DNA from: Rubrivivax sp.
GTDB lineage: Bacteria; Pseudomonadota; Gammaproteobacteria; Burkholderiales; Burkholderiaceae_C
NCBI GenBank assembly: GCA_022842305.1
Contig: JALHPY010000003.1
Span: 45,626 to 109,625 of the forward strand
Length of the DNA: 64,000 bases
Direction: 5' to 3'
The position numbers and the translations under genes were made by a program. The notes below the pieces were generated by a model. That model worked only from the letters and a program-made list of their open reading frames with translations. It was not told the origin of the DNA and made no database searches. Below, piece after piece: positions 35,229 through 42,847 of the stretch. Positions within the stretch are counted from its first letter, which is position 1. Every line of letters starts with the position of its first letter.

Positions 35229-35664
35229 GCGCGGTGTGGGCGACCAGCCACGCATCGTGATCGGCGTCATCGGCGATGACATCCATATCGTCGGAAACCG
35301 CATCATGCAGCTGGCGCTGGAGGAGTCGGGGTGCCGCGTATTCAACCTGCGCACGCGCAACCGGCCCGAGCACTTCGTGCAGGCTGCGCTGGAGGTGAAT
35401 GCGCACGCGGTCTTCGTCTCGTCGCTCAACGGCGAGGGCGAACACTGGTGCGCCGACTTCCGGCACCGATTCACCGCCACGGGGCTGGGGCGCACGCTGT
35501 TGTACGTGGGCGGGAACATCGTCGTCGGCAACCGCCCCGAACCGGAGGTCGTGGCCCTGTTCAAGAGTTTCGGTTTCGACCGCGTCTACCACCAGCGGCC
35601 CGACATCGGCGCCGCCATTATCGATCTCTTCGAGGACCTCCGCCATGGCGCGCCCGACTCCTGA
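35215..35664 (+). CDS. glmS: Glutamate mutase (methylaspartate mutase) small sigma subunit, B12-binding
   Basis: A 149-residue cobalamin-binding subunit of coenzyme-B12 glutamate mutase, which converts L-glutamate to L-threo-3-methylaspartate. The B12 motif has canonical residues and spacing: D22-x-H24-x-x-G27 in GDDIHIVGNR, then 41 residues to S69-x-L71 in FVSSLNGEG, then G98-G99 in LYVGGNI; His24 is the lower axial ligand of cobalt. The ATG lies 14 bases before the ligase stop. The large subunit overlaps by 20 bases. Such subunits are typical of anaerobic glutamate fermenters and a few antibiotic producers, so its place in a polysaccharide locus is unusual. The name glmS here means mutase S, not glucosamine synthase. 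Confidence 0.92.
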   Translation: MAAAERGVGDQPRIVIGVIGDDIHIVGNRIMQLALEESGCRVFNLRTRNRPEHFVQAALEVNAHAVFVSSLNGEGEHWCADFRHRFTATGLGRTLLYVGGNIVVGNRPEPEVVALFKSFGFDRVYHQRPDIGAAIIDLFEDLRHGAPDS

Positions 35665-37054
35665 GGCGCGCTTGCGCGGCATCGAGCTGCAGCGCGAACA
35701 GGTGCTGTCGCACCCCTTCGCGCGCGGCCTGGACATCGACGAAGTGGCTGGCCATCTGGCCGGTCTGCCGGCACGGCGCTTCCCGAGCATCCGCTATGCC
35801 GAGCGCAGCCGCGGCATGCCCCTGCTGCAGCCGCGCGGGGGCACGCCGATCTTCGAGGAGCAGTTGCGCCTGACGCGCATCCTGAGCGAGGCCGGGGCCG
35901 ACTTCGTGCCCCTGACCATCGACAGCTGCACACGCCACAACCAGTACGACACCGCACTGCAGCTGCTGCGCCGCAGTGAGGAAGAGGGCCGTGCCTACCT
36001 GAACGGTTACCCGCTGATCTGCCACGGGCACGAACTGACGCGCCAACTCTATGTTGGTCTGGACAAGCCCGTGAGCCTGCGCCATGGCACGCCCGATGCG
36101 CGACTGCTTGTCGAACTGGCGATCGGCTCGGGCATCGCCGAGATCGAAGGAGGGGGGTTGTGCTACTCGTTGCCCTACTCCGAGGGCTTCCCCGTCGACC
36201 GGGCGCTGCTGTACTGGCAGTATGTCGACCGTGTCTGCGCGCTGTATTCGACCCCTGAGCGTCCGATCCATCGCGAGAGCTTCGGCCCGCTGAGCGCGAC
36301 GCTGGTGCCGCCGGTCATGGTGATCGTGATCGAACTCGTCGAGATGCTGCTTGCCGCGGAGCAGGGCGTGCTGTCGTTCGCGGTCAGCTTCGGGCAGACC
36401 GGATCTTTCATCCAGGACGTGGCCACGGCGCAGGTGATGCGCAAACTGGCGCGCGAATTGCTGGATGAGCATGGCTTCCAGGCCATGCAACTGCGGCTTG
36501 TCTATCACCAATGGATGGGGCAGTTCCCGATGCAGCGTGAGCGCGCCGCGGCGCTCATCGCCGGGTCGGCCCTGGTCGCCGGCGTCATCGACGCCGACAA
36601 GGTCGTGGTCAAGACCGTGGACGAAGCGCTGGGGGTGCCCAGCCCCGAAGTCAACGCCGAGGCTGTGGACACCGTGCGCTATGTGCTGCGGACCTTCGGC
36701 ACGCCGCGGCAGCTGGACGCGCCGGCCATCGAGGCCGAGGCCATGCTGATCGAGTCCGAGGTGCGTTCGGTGATGGACGCGATATTCGGCCTGTCGGGAG
36801 ACGCGTTCTGGGAGAGCGTTTACCGGGCGTTCCAGCAAGGCTGGATCGATTTGCCGTTCTCACCCCACGCCGACAATGCCAACCGGCTCGTCACCATGCG
36901 TGACGCCGACCGGTCCATCCGTATCGTTGATCCCGGCAAGCTGCCCCTGGCCGTGAAGGATCTGGCCACCGAACGTGCGCTGCTTGCAACACGGGGCGAC
37001 AGTTCTGAGAAGACCTACCGCCGCATGTTGTCGGACATTGCCCTGATGGTCTGA
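35645..37054 (+). CDS. glmE: Glutamate mutase (methylaspartate mutase) large epsilon subunit
   Basis: A 469-residue subunit carrying the TIM-barrel substrate site of glutamate mutase, close to the roughly 483 residues of clostridial GlmE. Start ATG 35645, inside the small-subunit gene (20-base overlap). Family residues include RLTRILSEAGADFVPLTIDS, CHGHELTRQLYVGLDKPVSL, RHGTPDARLLVELAIGSGI (the arginine region that binds the substrate carboxylates), and GVLSFAVSFGQTGSFIQDV. Together with the small subunit it rearranges glutamate to 3-methylaspartate by radical carbon-skeleton shift. It is followed after three bases by the GlmL-type reactivator. No ORF breaks are seen, so the enzyme should be functional provided cobalamin is made or imported. 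Confidence 0.92.
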   Translation: MARPTPEARLRGIELQREQVLSHPFARGLDIDEVAGHLAGLPARRFPSIRYAERSRGMPLLQPRGGTPIFEEQLRLTRILSEAGADFVPLTIDSCTRHNQYDTALQLLRRSEEEGRAYLNGYPLICHGHELTRQLYVGLDKPVSLRHGTPDARLLVELAIGSGIAEIEGGGLCYSLPYSEGFPVDRALLYWQYVDRVCALYSTPERPIHRESFGPLSATLVPPVMVIVIELVEMLLAAEQGVLSFAVSFGQTGSFIQDVATAQVMRKLARELLDEHGFQAMQLRLVYHQWMGQFPMQRERAAALIAGSALVAGVIDADKVVVKTVDEALGVPSPEVNAEAVDTVRYVLRTFGTPRQLDAPAIEAEAMLIESEVRSVMDAIFGLSGDAFWESVYRAFQQGWIDLPFSPHADNANRLVTMRDADRSIRIVDPGKLPLAVKDLATERALLATRGDSSEKTYRRMLSDIALMV

Positions 37055-37057
37055 ACG

Positions 37058-38344
37058 ATGAACCAAGACCTCAAGCCGGATTCAGACCGGCCGCAACTGG
37101 CGCTGGACATCGGCTCGACCGTCGTCAAGCTCGCCCGACTGGACGGCGATGGCGGGGTGGCCTCGCAGGAGTTCCACGCGCGCGATCTCCAGGCCGGCAT
37201 AGCCCGCCAGGTCAATGCTATCCTGGCCGCCCACGGCATCGATCCGGCGCGCGAGCCCATACTGGTTTGCTCCTCGGCCAACGGGGGCCTGCGCGTGGGC
37301 ATCGTCTGCCTCAGTCCGCTCTTCAGCGGCGCGGCGTTGCGCAACCAGGTGCTGCTGGCAGGTGCCAACCCCGAATATGTGCACGGCTTCGACGATGGGC
37401 AGGGCGACCCGCGCAGGGTCGATGTCTTGCTGGTCGGGGGCGGCATCGATGGCGACGACCCCGGTCCTGCTGCTGCCATGCTCGAGGCTTTCGATCCCTC
37501 TCGCTACCGCTACGCTGCGCTGGTCTACTGTGGCAACCGACACTTGGCGGCCGCCTTCGCGGCCCGCTTCCCGCAGGCCCGGATCATCGACAACCCGCTG
37601 GGCGACACCTTGTCCAGCCGCGTTGGCAGTGTCTTCGAGACCATTCGTCGCGCCTACCTCGACGACCTGGTGTTCAAGGAGGGCGTGAGTGAGCTTCCGG
37701 CCGCCCTGGTGCGTTCGATTAGGCCCACGCCCGAGGTTGCCAGCCGTGGCTTCCTGCGCTCGGTCAACAACCAGGGCCGGTTCACGATCGTGGGCACCTG
37801 CCTGGCGCTGGACATCGGCGGCGCCACCACCGATCTGCACTACACGGTGGAGTGCGTGCACGACGACAGCCCCGTGCGACCTTCCAGCGGTGTTTCGGTG
37901 GCGCGCTATGTGTTCACCGACCTGGGGATCGTTGCATCGCGCGACACCTTGATGCTGCAGTTGCGCAGCCATGCGAAGCTGTACGAATTGCTGACCAGCG
38001 TGCTGGGCGGCGTACAGACGCGTGAGGTCTACGCTGCGCTGCGTGAAGGCGACTACGCGCCCACGCCCCAGCTCTTGTCCTATGCCTGCTTGTTCCTGGC
38101 GCTGGATCGTTTTGCCGCAGGCCGTGGCCCCGGGCTGCCGACGGGCGACCTGGGCAAGGTGGCCCAGATCATCCTGACCGGAGGCGCGGCACAGACGATG
38201 GACGAAGCCGTGGTCGGACGCCTGCTGGCGCTGGTGTTGCCGCCCCAGGCGCCGCAGCCCCTGGTCCAGGTGGACCGGCGCTACGAGATCTGGGTGGCAG
38301 GCCTCACCTGGGCCGAAGACCTCGCTCGCCGGGCCTCGCCCTGA
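37058..38344 (+). CDS. glmL: Glutamate mutase-associated MutL/GlmL protein
   Basis: A 428-residue actin-fold ATPase of the MutL/GlmL family, found beside glutamate mutase subunits and thought to reactivate or maintain the enzyme after coenzyme damage. Phosphate-binding loop ALDIGSTVVKLARLDGDG is at residues 15-32; the second, LALDIGGATTDLHY, near 250. The region QVLLAGANPEYVHGFDDG and VDVLLVGGGIDGDDPGPAAA is typical of the family. ATG 37058 lies three bases after the large-subunit stop, and the decarboxylase follows by 11 bases, so all share one transcript. Its presence with both subunits argues for a genuine, self-repairing mutase and against an isolated B12-binding homologue. Confidence 0.88.
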   Translation: MNQDLKPDSDRPQLALDIGSTVVKLARLDGDGGVASQEFHARDLQAGIARQVNAILAAHGIDPAREPILVCSSANGGLRVGIVCLSPLFSGAALRNQVLLAGANPEYVHGFDDGQGDPRRVDVLLVGGGIDGDDPGPAAAMLEAFDPSRYRYAALVYCGNRHLAAAFAARFPQARIIDNPLGDTLSSRVGSVFETIRRAYLDDLVFKEGVSELPAALVRSIRPTPEVASRGFLRSVNNQGRFTIVGTCLALDIGGATTDLHYTVECVHDDSPVRPSSGVSVARYVFTDLGIVASRDTLMLQLRSHAKLYELLTSVLGGVQTREVYAALREGDYAPTPQLLSYACLFLALDRFAAGRGPGLPTGDLGKVAQIILTGGAAQTMDEAVVGRLLALVLPPQAPQPLVQVDRRYEIWVAGLTWAEDLARRASP

Positions 38345-38355
38345 AGGAGCATGCC

Positions 38356-39609
38356 GTGACCATGACTTCAGTCTGGAGTGCGTTCGACCCTGCCCGTTGG
38401 GAAGCCCTGGCCGAAGCCCATGGCACGCCCTTCTTTCTGTTCGATGCCGACCTGGTTGCGCGTCGTGTGCAGCAGGTCAGGGATGCATGCGCCGGCCTCG
38501 CCGGCGTGTACTACGCGGTCAAGGCCAATCCCAATCTGGGTCTGCTGCGCGCCGTCAACGGCTGCGTCGATGGCGTGGACATTTCTTCCGGCGGGGAACA
38601 GATGCAGGCCGAGCTGGCCGGTTTCGCGCCTGCTCGAATGAGTTTCGCTGGACCGGCCAAGACCGAGGCCGAATTGACGGCGGCCATCGGCGCCGGCGTC
38701 GGCTGCATCAGCGTCGAATCGCTGCGCGAGATCGATGCCTGCGCGCGCATTGCCGCGCGCCTGGGCAAGCCGGCGCAGATCATCCTGCGCGTGAATCCCA
38801 ACCAGGTGCACAAATCCTACGGCCTGAAGATGGGGGGTCGGGCGGTGCAGTTCGGGATCGATGAGGACTTGCTGCCGCAAGCAGAGCGCCGCGTCCTCGA
38901 GCACGGAGCGCATCTGGTCTGTCGTGGCCTGCACAGCTACGTCGGTAGCCAGTGCTTCGATGGCGCCGGTGTGCTCGAGTCCACGCGCACCGCGTTGGGG
39001 CTGGCGCGGGCCTTCGAGAGTCGAACGGGCCTGACCTGTCGCAAGTTGAACCTGGGCGGCGGTTTCGGCGTCGCTCAGAGCGGTGAGGAGCGGGAACTGG
39101 GGCTGGAGAGCCTTGCCCCCGGCCTGCAGGAAATGCTGGGGGCGTTCCGACGCGAACACCCCGCCTGCGAAGTCTTCTTCGAACTGGGGCGATTCATCAC
39201 CGCCGAGGCCGGAATCTACGTGACCCGGGTCGTGGACCTCAAGGCTTCACGCGGCACGCAATACCTGGTGTGCGACGGTGGCCTGAACCATCAGTTGGCC
39301 GCCGCAGGCACCTTCGGGGCGGCACTGAGGAGCAACTTTCCGCTCCTGAACCTGAGCCGTGGCGCGGCCGATGCCGCCGTCTTCAACGTTGCCGGGCCCT
39401 CGTGCAACCCGACGGACCTGCTGGGTATCAAGGTGACCCTGCCGCTGGCGCAACCGGGCGACCTTCTCGGCGTGGCCATGTCGGGAGCCTATGGGCTGAC
39501 GGCCAGCCCATTGCTCTTCCTGGGCCGCGACACGCCCGCCGAACTGGTGCAGCGCGACGGCAGCATCGAGATCGGTCGGCGTCGCCACACGCTCGCCGAC
39601 TTCAACTAG
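38356..39609 (+). CDS. Fold-III PLP decarboxylase (predicted 3-methylaspartyl-ACP decarboxylase)
   Basis: A 417-residue enzyme of the alanine-racemase/ornithine-diaminopimelate decarboxylase fold. PLP Lys is K56 in YYAVKANPNLGLLRAV; CRGLHSYVGSQCFDGAG holds the His region, LNLGGGFGVAQSGEE the phosphate-binding glycines, FFELGRFITAEAG the Glu/Arg region, CDGGLNHQLAAAGTFG, and AGPSCNPTDLLG with catalytic Cys350. SGAYGLTASPLLFLG ends it. GTG 38356 follows AAGGAGC at six bases. It is cotranscribed with glutamate mutase and is a paralogue of the exosortase A decarboxylase at 41612. By analogy to VinO of vicenistatin, it may decarboxylate 3-methylaspartyl-ACP to 3-aminoisobutyryl-ACP. A free amino acid substrate is the alternative. 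Confidence 0.83.
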   Translation: MTMTSVWSAFDPARWEALAEAHGTPFFLFDADLVARRVQQVRDACAGLAGVYYAVKANPNLGLLRAVNGCVDGVDISSGGEQMQAELAGFAPARMSFAGPAKTEAELTAAIGAGVGCISVESLREIDACARIAARLGKPAQIILRVNPNQVHKSYGLKMGGRAVQFGIDEDLLPQAERRVLEHGAHLVCRGLHSYVGSQCFDGAGVLESTRTALGLARAFESRTGLTCRKLNLGGGFGVAQSGEERELGLESLAPGLQEMLGAFRREHPACEVFFELGRFITAEAGIYVTRVVDLKASRGTQYLVCDGGLNHQLAAAGTFGAALRSNFPLLNLSRGAADAAVFNVAGPSCNPTDLLGIKVTLPLAQPGDLLGVAMSGAYGLTASPLLFLGRDTPAELVQRDGSIEIGRRRHTLADFN

Positions 39610-39717
39610 CCCCGGACCGACGCCTGCGCCCTGCTTCCCGCTGAGGCGACAATCACGAGATATCACGGGTGGTTGCCTCGGTCGCCGCCCCGCCCCTGCA
39701 ATAGGAAGAAGCTCCCC

Positions 39718-41052
39718 ATGAAAGTCACCGTTTTCGGCGCCGGCTATGTCGGCCTGGTCACAGGCGCCTGCCTGTCCGAGATGGGCAACCATGTGCTGTG
39801 CGTGGACGTTGACCCGCGCAAGATCAAGATGCTCAACGACGGCGGGGTGCCCATCCACGAGCCGGGGCTGGAAGCGCTGATCAAGCGCAACCGGGCCGCC
39901 GGGCGGCTGCAGTTCACCACCGACGCCGCCGCCGCCGTGGGGCATGGCACGCTGCAATTCATCGGCGTGGGCACGCCGCCCGACGAGGACGGCTCGGCCG
40001 ACCTGCAGTACGTGCTGGCGGTGGCCCGCACCATCGGCCAGCACATGACCGACCACAAGGTGGTCATCGACAAGAGCACCGTGCCCGTGGGCACCGCCGA
40101 CAAGGTGCGCGCGGCCATCGCCGTCGAACTGGAAAAGCGCGACGTGAAGATCGACTACGCGGTGGTCAGCAACCCCGAGTTCCTGAAGGAAGGCGCGGCC
40201 ATAGAGGACTTCATGAAGCCCGACCGCATCGTCGTGGGCAGCGACGACGAGCGCGCCACGTTGCTGATGCGCGCCATCTACGCGCCCTTCATGCGCAACT
40301 TCGAGCGCCTGGTGGTGATGGACGTGCGCAGCGCCGAGTTCACCAAGTACGCCGCCAACGCCATGCTGGCCACACGCATCAGCTTCATGAACGAGCTGGC
40401 ACGCCTGGCCGACGTGGTGGGCGCCGACATCGAATGGGTGCGCAAGGGCATCGGCAGCGACCCGCGCATCGGCACGCATTTCCTGTATCCGGGCACCGGC
40501 TACGGCGGCTCGTGCTTCCCCAAGGACGTGAAGGCGCTGATCCGCACCGGCCGCGACAACGGCGTCACGCTGCGCGTGCTGGACGCCGTGGAAGAAGCCA
40601 ACGAGGTGCAGAAGCAGGTGCTGGTAGAGCGCGTGGTGCAGCGCTTCGGCGAAGACCTGTCAGGCCGCACCTTTGCCATGTGGGGCCTGGCCTTCAAGCC
40701 CAACACCGACGACATGCGCGAAGCCCCCAGCCGCGTGATCGTGGCCGAGCTCACGCGCCGCGGCGCGCGCGTGCAGGCCTACGACCCGGTGGCCATGCCC
40801 GAGGCCGGCCGCGTGCTGGAAGGCACGGCCGGCTTCAGCCTGGCCGCATCGGCCGAGGCCGCGCTCAAGGGCGCCGATGCGCTGCTGATCGTGACCGAAT
40901 GGCGCGAGTTCCGCACGCCCGACTTCGACCTGATCAAGGCCGAACTGAAACAGCCGCTGGTGCTGGACGGACGCAACCTGTATGAGCCCGAGCTGATGCA
41001 CAGCTTGGGCATCGATTACGTGGGTGTGGGGCGGGGGCGGCGCGTGGCCTGA
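39718..41052 (+). CDS. ugd: UDP-glucose 6-dehydrogenase
   Basis: A 444-residue UDP-glucose/UDP-sugar dehydrogenase that makes UDP-glucuronate with NAD for the exopolysaccharide. ATG 39718 is preceded by AGGAAG. N-terminal Rossmann: [39 protein letters not shown] with catalytic Lys; [20 protein letters not shown] with the nucleophilic Cys266; C-terminal [18 protein letters not shown]. It lies 108 bases after the decarboxylase and is the last plus-strand gene before the minus-strand antitoxin. The other dehydrogenase (left edge) looks like the AlgD type, so the locus may make two different uronic acids. Any exosortase-linked role comes only from position. Confidence 0.92.
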   Translation: MKVTVFGAGYVGLVTGACLSEMGNHVLCVDVDPRKIKMLNDGGVPIHEPGLEALIKRNRAAGRLQFTTDAAAAVGHGTLQFIGVGTPPDEDGSADLQYVLAVARTIGQHMTDHKVVIDKSTVPVGTADKVRAAIAVELEKRDVKIDYAVVSNPEFLKEGAAIEDFMKPDRIVVGSDDERATLLMRAIYAPFMRNFERLVVMDVRSAEFTKYAANAMLATRISFMNELARLADVVGADIEWVRKGIGSDPRIGTHFLYPGTGYGGSCFPKDVKALIRTGRDNGVTLRVLDAVEEANEVQKQVLVERVVQRFGEDLSGRTFAMWGLAFKPNTDDMREAPSRVIVAELTRRGARVQAYDPVAMPEAGRVLEGTAGFSLAASAEAALKGADALLIVTEWREFRTPDFDLIKAELKQPLVLDGRNLYEPELMHSLGIDYVGVGRGRRVA

Positions 41053-41217
41053 GCCTGGGTCTCAGAACCGCAAGCGCCAGTCCACTTTGACGGCCAACTT
41101 CATCGTGCGCAAGGAGCGGCACGGACTTCGAGCTTGCCGACCTCTTCGTCAATCATGTCCAGATGCGATGGACGCTGGTCAGCTTTGTTGCAGCAAGAGG
41201 GTTTATCGTCCGCCGGA

Positions 41218-41253
41218 CTAGACGCGAGGCTTGATCCGAACGGACAGCGCCAA
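41218..41253 (-). pseudogene. Truncated toxin start (ParE/RelE-like), first 11 codons
   Basis: Directly after the antitoxin stop, a TTG start (41253) opens MALSVRIKPRV and then a TAG at 41218. This looks like the beginning of a ParE/RelE toxin, which typically starts with a beta strand of the form xxxVRIxPxAxxDI. The remaining 80 or so codons are absent. The match is short, so this is a suggestion; it explains why the antitoxin has no partner. Confidence 0.3.
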
Positions 41254-41255
41254 GA

Positions 41256-41477
41256 TCAGCCGAACTTGCGCAGTTCTGCGAAGAGTTCCTCGGCCGAGAT
41301 ACCCTCTTCTTGATCCGCTTCTTCCAGTGCAGATTCAAGTTCCTTCTGCAGCAGGGCCGACAGGCGGACAGTGCCTTCCTCATGGGTGACGAAGACTCCA
41401 ACCTCTGCTCCTTCAGGGAGTGAGCCTTGGCTGAGGACGATCTTGCCCTGGATGACGGTGCCTTTGACGACTTGCAT
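41256..41477 (-). CDS. Antitoxin-like small protein, apparently without toxin
   Basis: A 73-residue protein, ATG 41477 (MQVVKGTVIQGKIVLSQGSL), with an AbrB/antitoxin-like N-terminal strand pattern and a helical C-terminus ending EEGISAEELFAELRKFG, the toxin-binding type of tail common to addiction-module antitoxins. The residues upstream of this ATG do not fit the family. It stands alone on the minus strand between the dehydrogenase and the decarboxylase. No intact toxin lies on either side; the 200 bases downstream hold only a possible 11-codon start. It may be a leftover that still binds DNA as a repressor. Confidence 0.65.
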   Translation of the reverse strand: MQVVKGTVIQGKIVLSQGSLPEGAEVGVFVTHEEGTVRLSALLQKELESALEEADQEEGISAEELFAELRKFG

Positions 41478-41611
41478 GGAGCAATCGTACCCCTGAAGGT
41501 GCTGTCCACTCGATATCGATCCGGCCGACGCAATGATCGTGCGCGCTGCACTCGCCAAGCCCGCCCCCACCTTGTCAGAATCAGGCGTTCCACAGCCGCC
41601 CTGATTGGCCC

Positions 41612-42847
41612 ATGCACTCCAAGTCCCCCGTCCACGCGCCCATGGACCAGTTCGCCACCCGCGACGGCGAACTCGTCGTCGGCGGGCACAAGATCAGCGC
41701 CCTGGCCGCCCGCGTCGGCCAGACGCCGTTCTACGCCTATGACCGCAGCGCCCTGCGTGGCCGTGTGGCGCATCTGCGCTCGGCGCTGCCGCCGCAGGTG
41801 AAGCTGCACTACGCGATGAAGGCCAACCCCATGCCGGCCGTGGTGCAGTTCATGGCCGGGCTGGTGGACGGCATCGACGTGGCTTCGGCCGGTGAGCTGA
41901 AGGTGGCGCTGGACGCCGGCGCCGACCCGGCCGAGATCAGCTTTGCCGGCCCCGGCAAGCGTGACCCCGAACTGCTGCAGGCGGTGGCCAGCGGCGTGCT
42001 GGTCAATGTGGAATCGATGCGCGAGCTGCCGGTGCTGGCCGCGGCTTCGCAGGCGCTGGGCCTGCCGGCGCGCGTGGCCGTGCGCGTGAACCCCGACTTC
42101 GAGCTCAAGGGCTCGGGCATGAAGATGGGCGGCGGGCCCAAGCAGTTTGGCGTGGACGTCGAAGTGGTGCCCGAGATGCTGGCCTGGATCGCGCGCGAAG
42201 GCCTGGGCTTCGAGGGCTTCCACCTCTTCGCCGGCTCGCAGAACCTGCGCGCCGAATCCATCTGCGAAGCCCAGTGCAAGAGCTACGAGCTGGCGCTGCG
42301 CCTGGCCCAGCAGGCGCCCGCGCCGGTGCAGTTTCTCAACCTGGGCGGGGGCTTCGGCATCCCCTACTTCCCGGGTGAACAGCGGCTGGACCTGGCGCCC
42401 ATCGCCGCCAACCTGGCCGCGCTGGTGGAGCGTGCGGCGGCCGAGCTGCCGCAGGCGCACATCGTCATCGAGCTGGGCCGCTACTTCGTGGGCGAGGCCG
42501 GCGTGTACATCACGCGCATCGTCGACAGGAAGGTCTCGCGTGGTCACACCTACCTGGTGACCGACGGCGGGCTCAACCACCACCTGTCGGCCTCGGGCAA
42601 TTTCGGCCAGGTGATCCGCAAGAACTACCCGGTGGCCATTGCCAATCGCGCCGACGCGGTGCCGCGCGAGACGGTCTCGGTGGTAGGCCCGCTGTGCACG
42701 CCGCTGGACCTGCTGGCCGATCGCATGGAACTGCCCGCGGCGCAGGTGGGTGACCTGGTGGCCGTGTTCCAGTCGGGGGCCTACGGCGCCAGCGCCAGCC
42801 CGCAGGCCTTCCTGGGGCACCCGTCTTGCCTGGAAGTGCTGGTCTGA
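41612..42847 (+). CDS. Pyridoxal-dependent decarboxylase, exosortase A system-associated
   Basis: A 411-residue fold-III PLP enzyme matching the decarboxylase regularly found in exosortase A loci. K70 in KLHYAMKANPMPAVVQFMAG binds PLP; LNLGGGFGIPYFPGEQRLD, IELGRYFVGEAGVYITRIVD, TDGGLNHHLSASGNFGQVI and GPLCTPLDLLADRMELPAAQ (Cys362) complete the site; SGAYGASASPQAFLGH ends it. ATG 41642 is an alternative start. It is a paralogue of the mutase-operon decarboxylase at 38356, sharing nearly every motif. Possible reactions include decarboxylation of an amino acid bound to an ACP; the physiological one is not established. The end overlaps the start region of the membrane ligase gene. Confidence 0.88.
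   Translation: MHSKSPVHAPMDQFATRDGELVVGGHKISALAARVGQTPFYAYDRSALRGRVAHLRSALPPQVKLHYAMKANPMPAVVQFMAGLVDGIDVASAGELKVALDAGADPAEISFAGPGKRDPELLQAVASGVLVNVESMRELPVLAAASQALGLPARVAVRVNPDFELKGSGMKMGGGPKQFGVDVEVVPEMLAWIAREGLGFEGFHLFAGSQNLRAESICEAQCKSYELALRLAQQAPAPVQFLNLGGGFGIPYFPGEQRLDLAPIAANLAALVERAAAELPQAHIVIELGRYFVGEAGVYITRIVDRKVSRGHTYLVTDGGLNHHLSASGNFGQVIRKNYPVAIANRADAVPRETVSVVGPLCTPLDLLADRMELPAAQVGDLVAVFQSGAYGASASPQAFLGHPSCLEVLV

Noticed and set aside
41060..41230. Plus-strand peptide resembling a protein tail (DFELADLFVNHVQMRW)
   Set aside because: No start or family match; the minus strand offers a better reading as a toxin stub, and the stretch is short.
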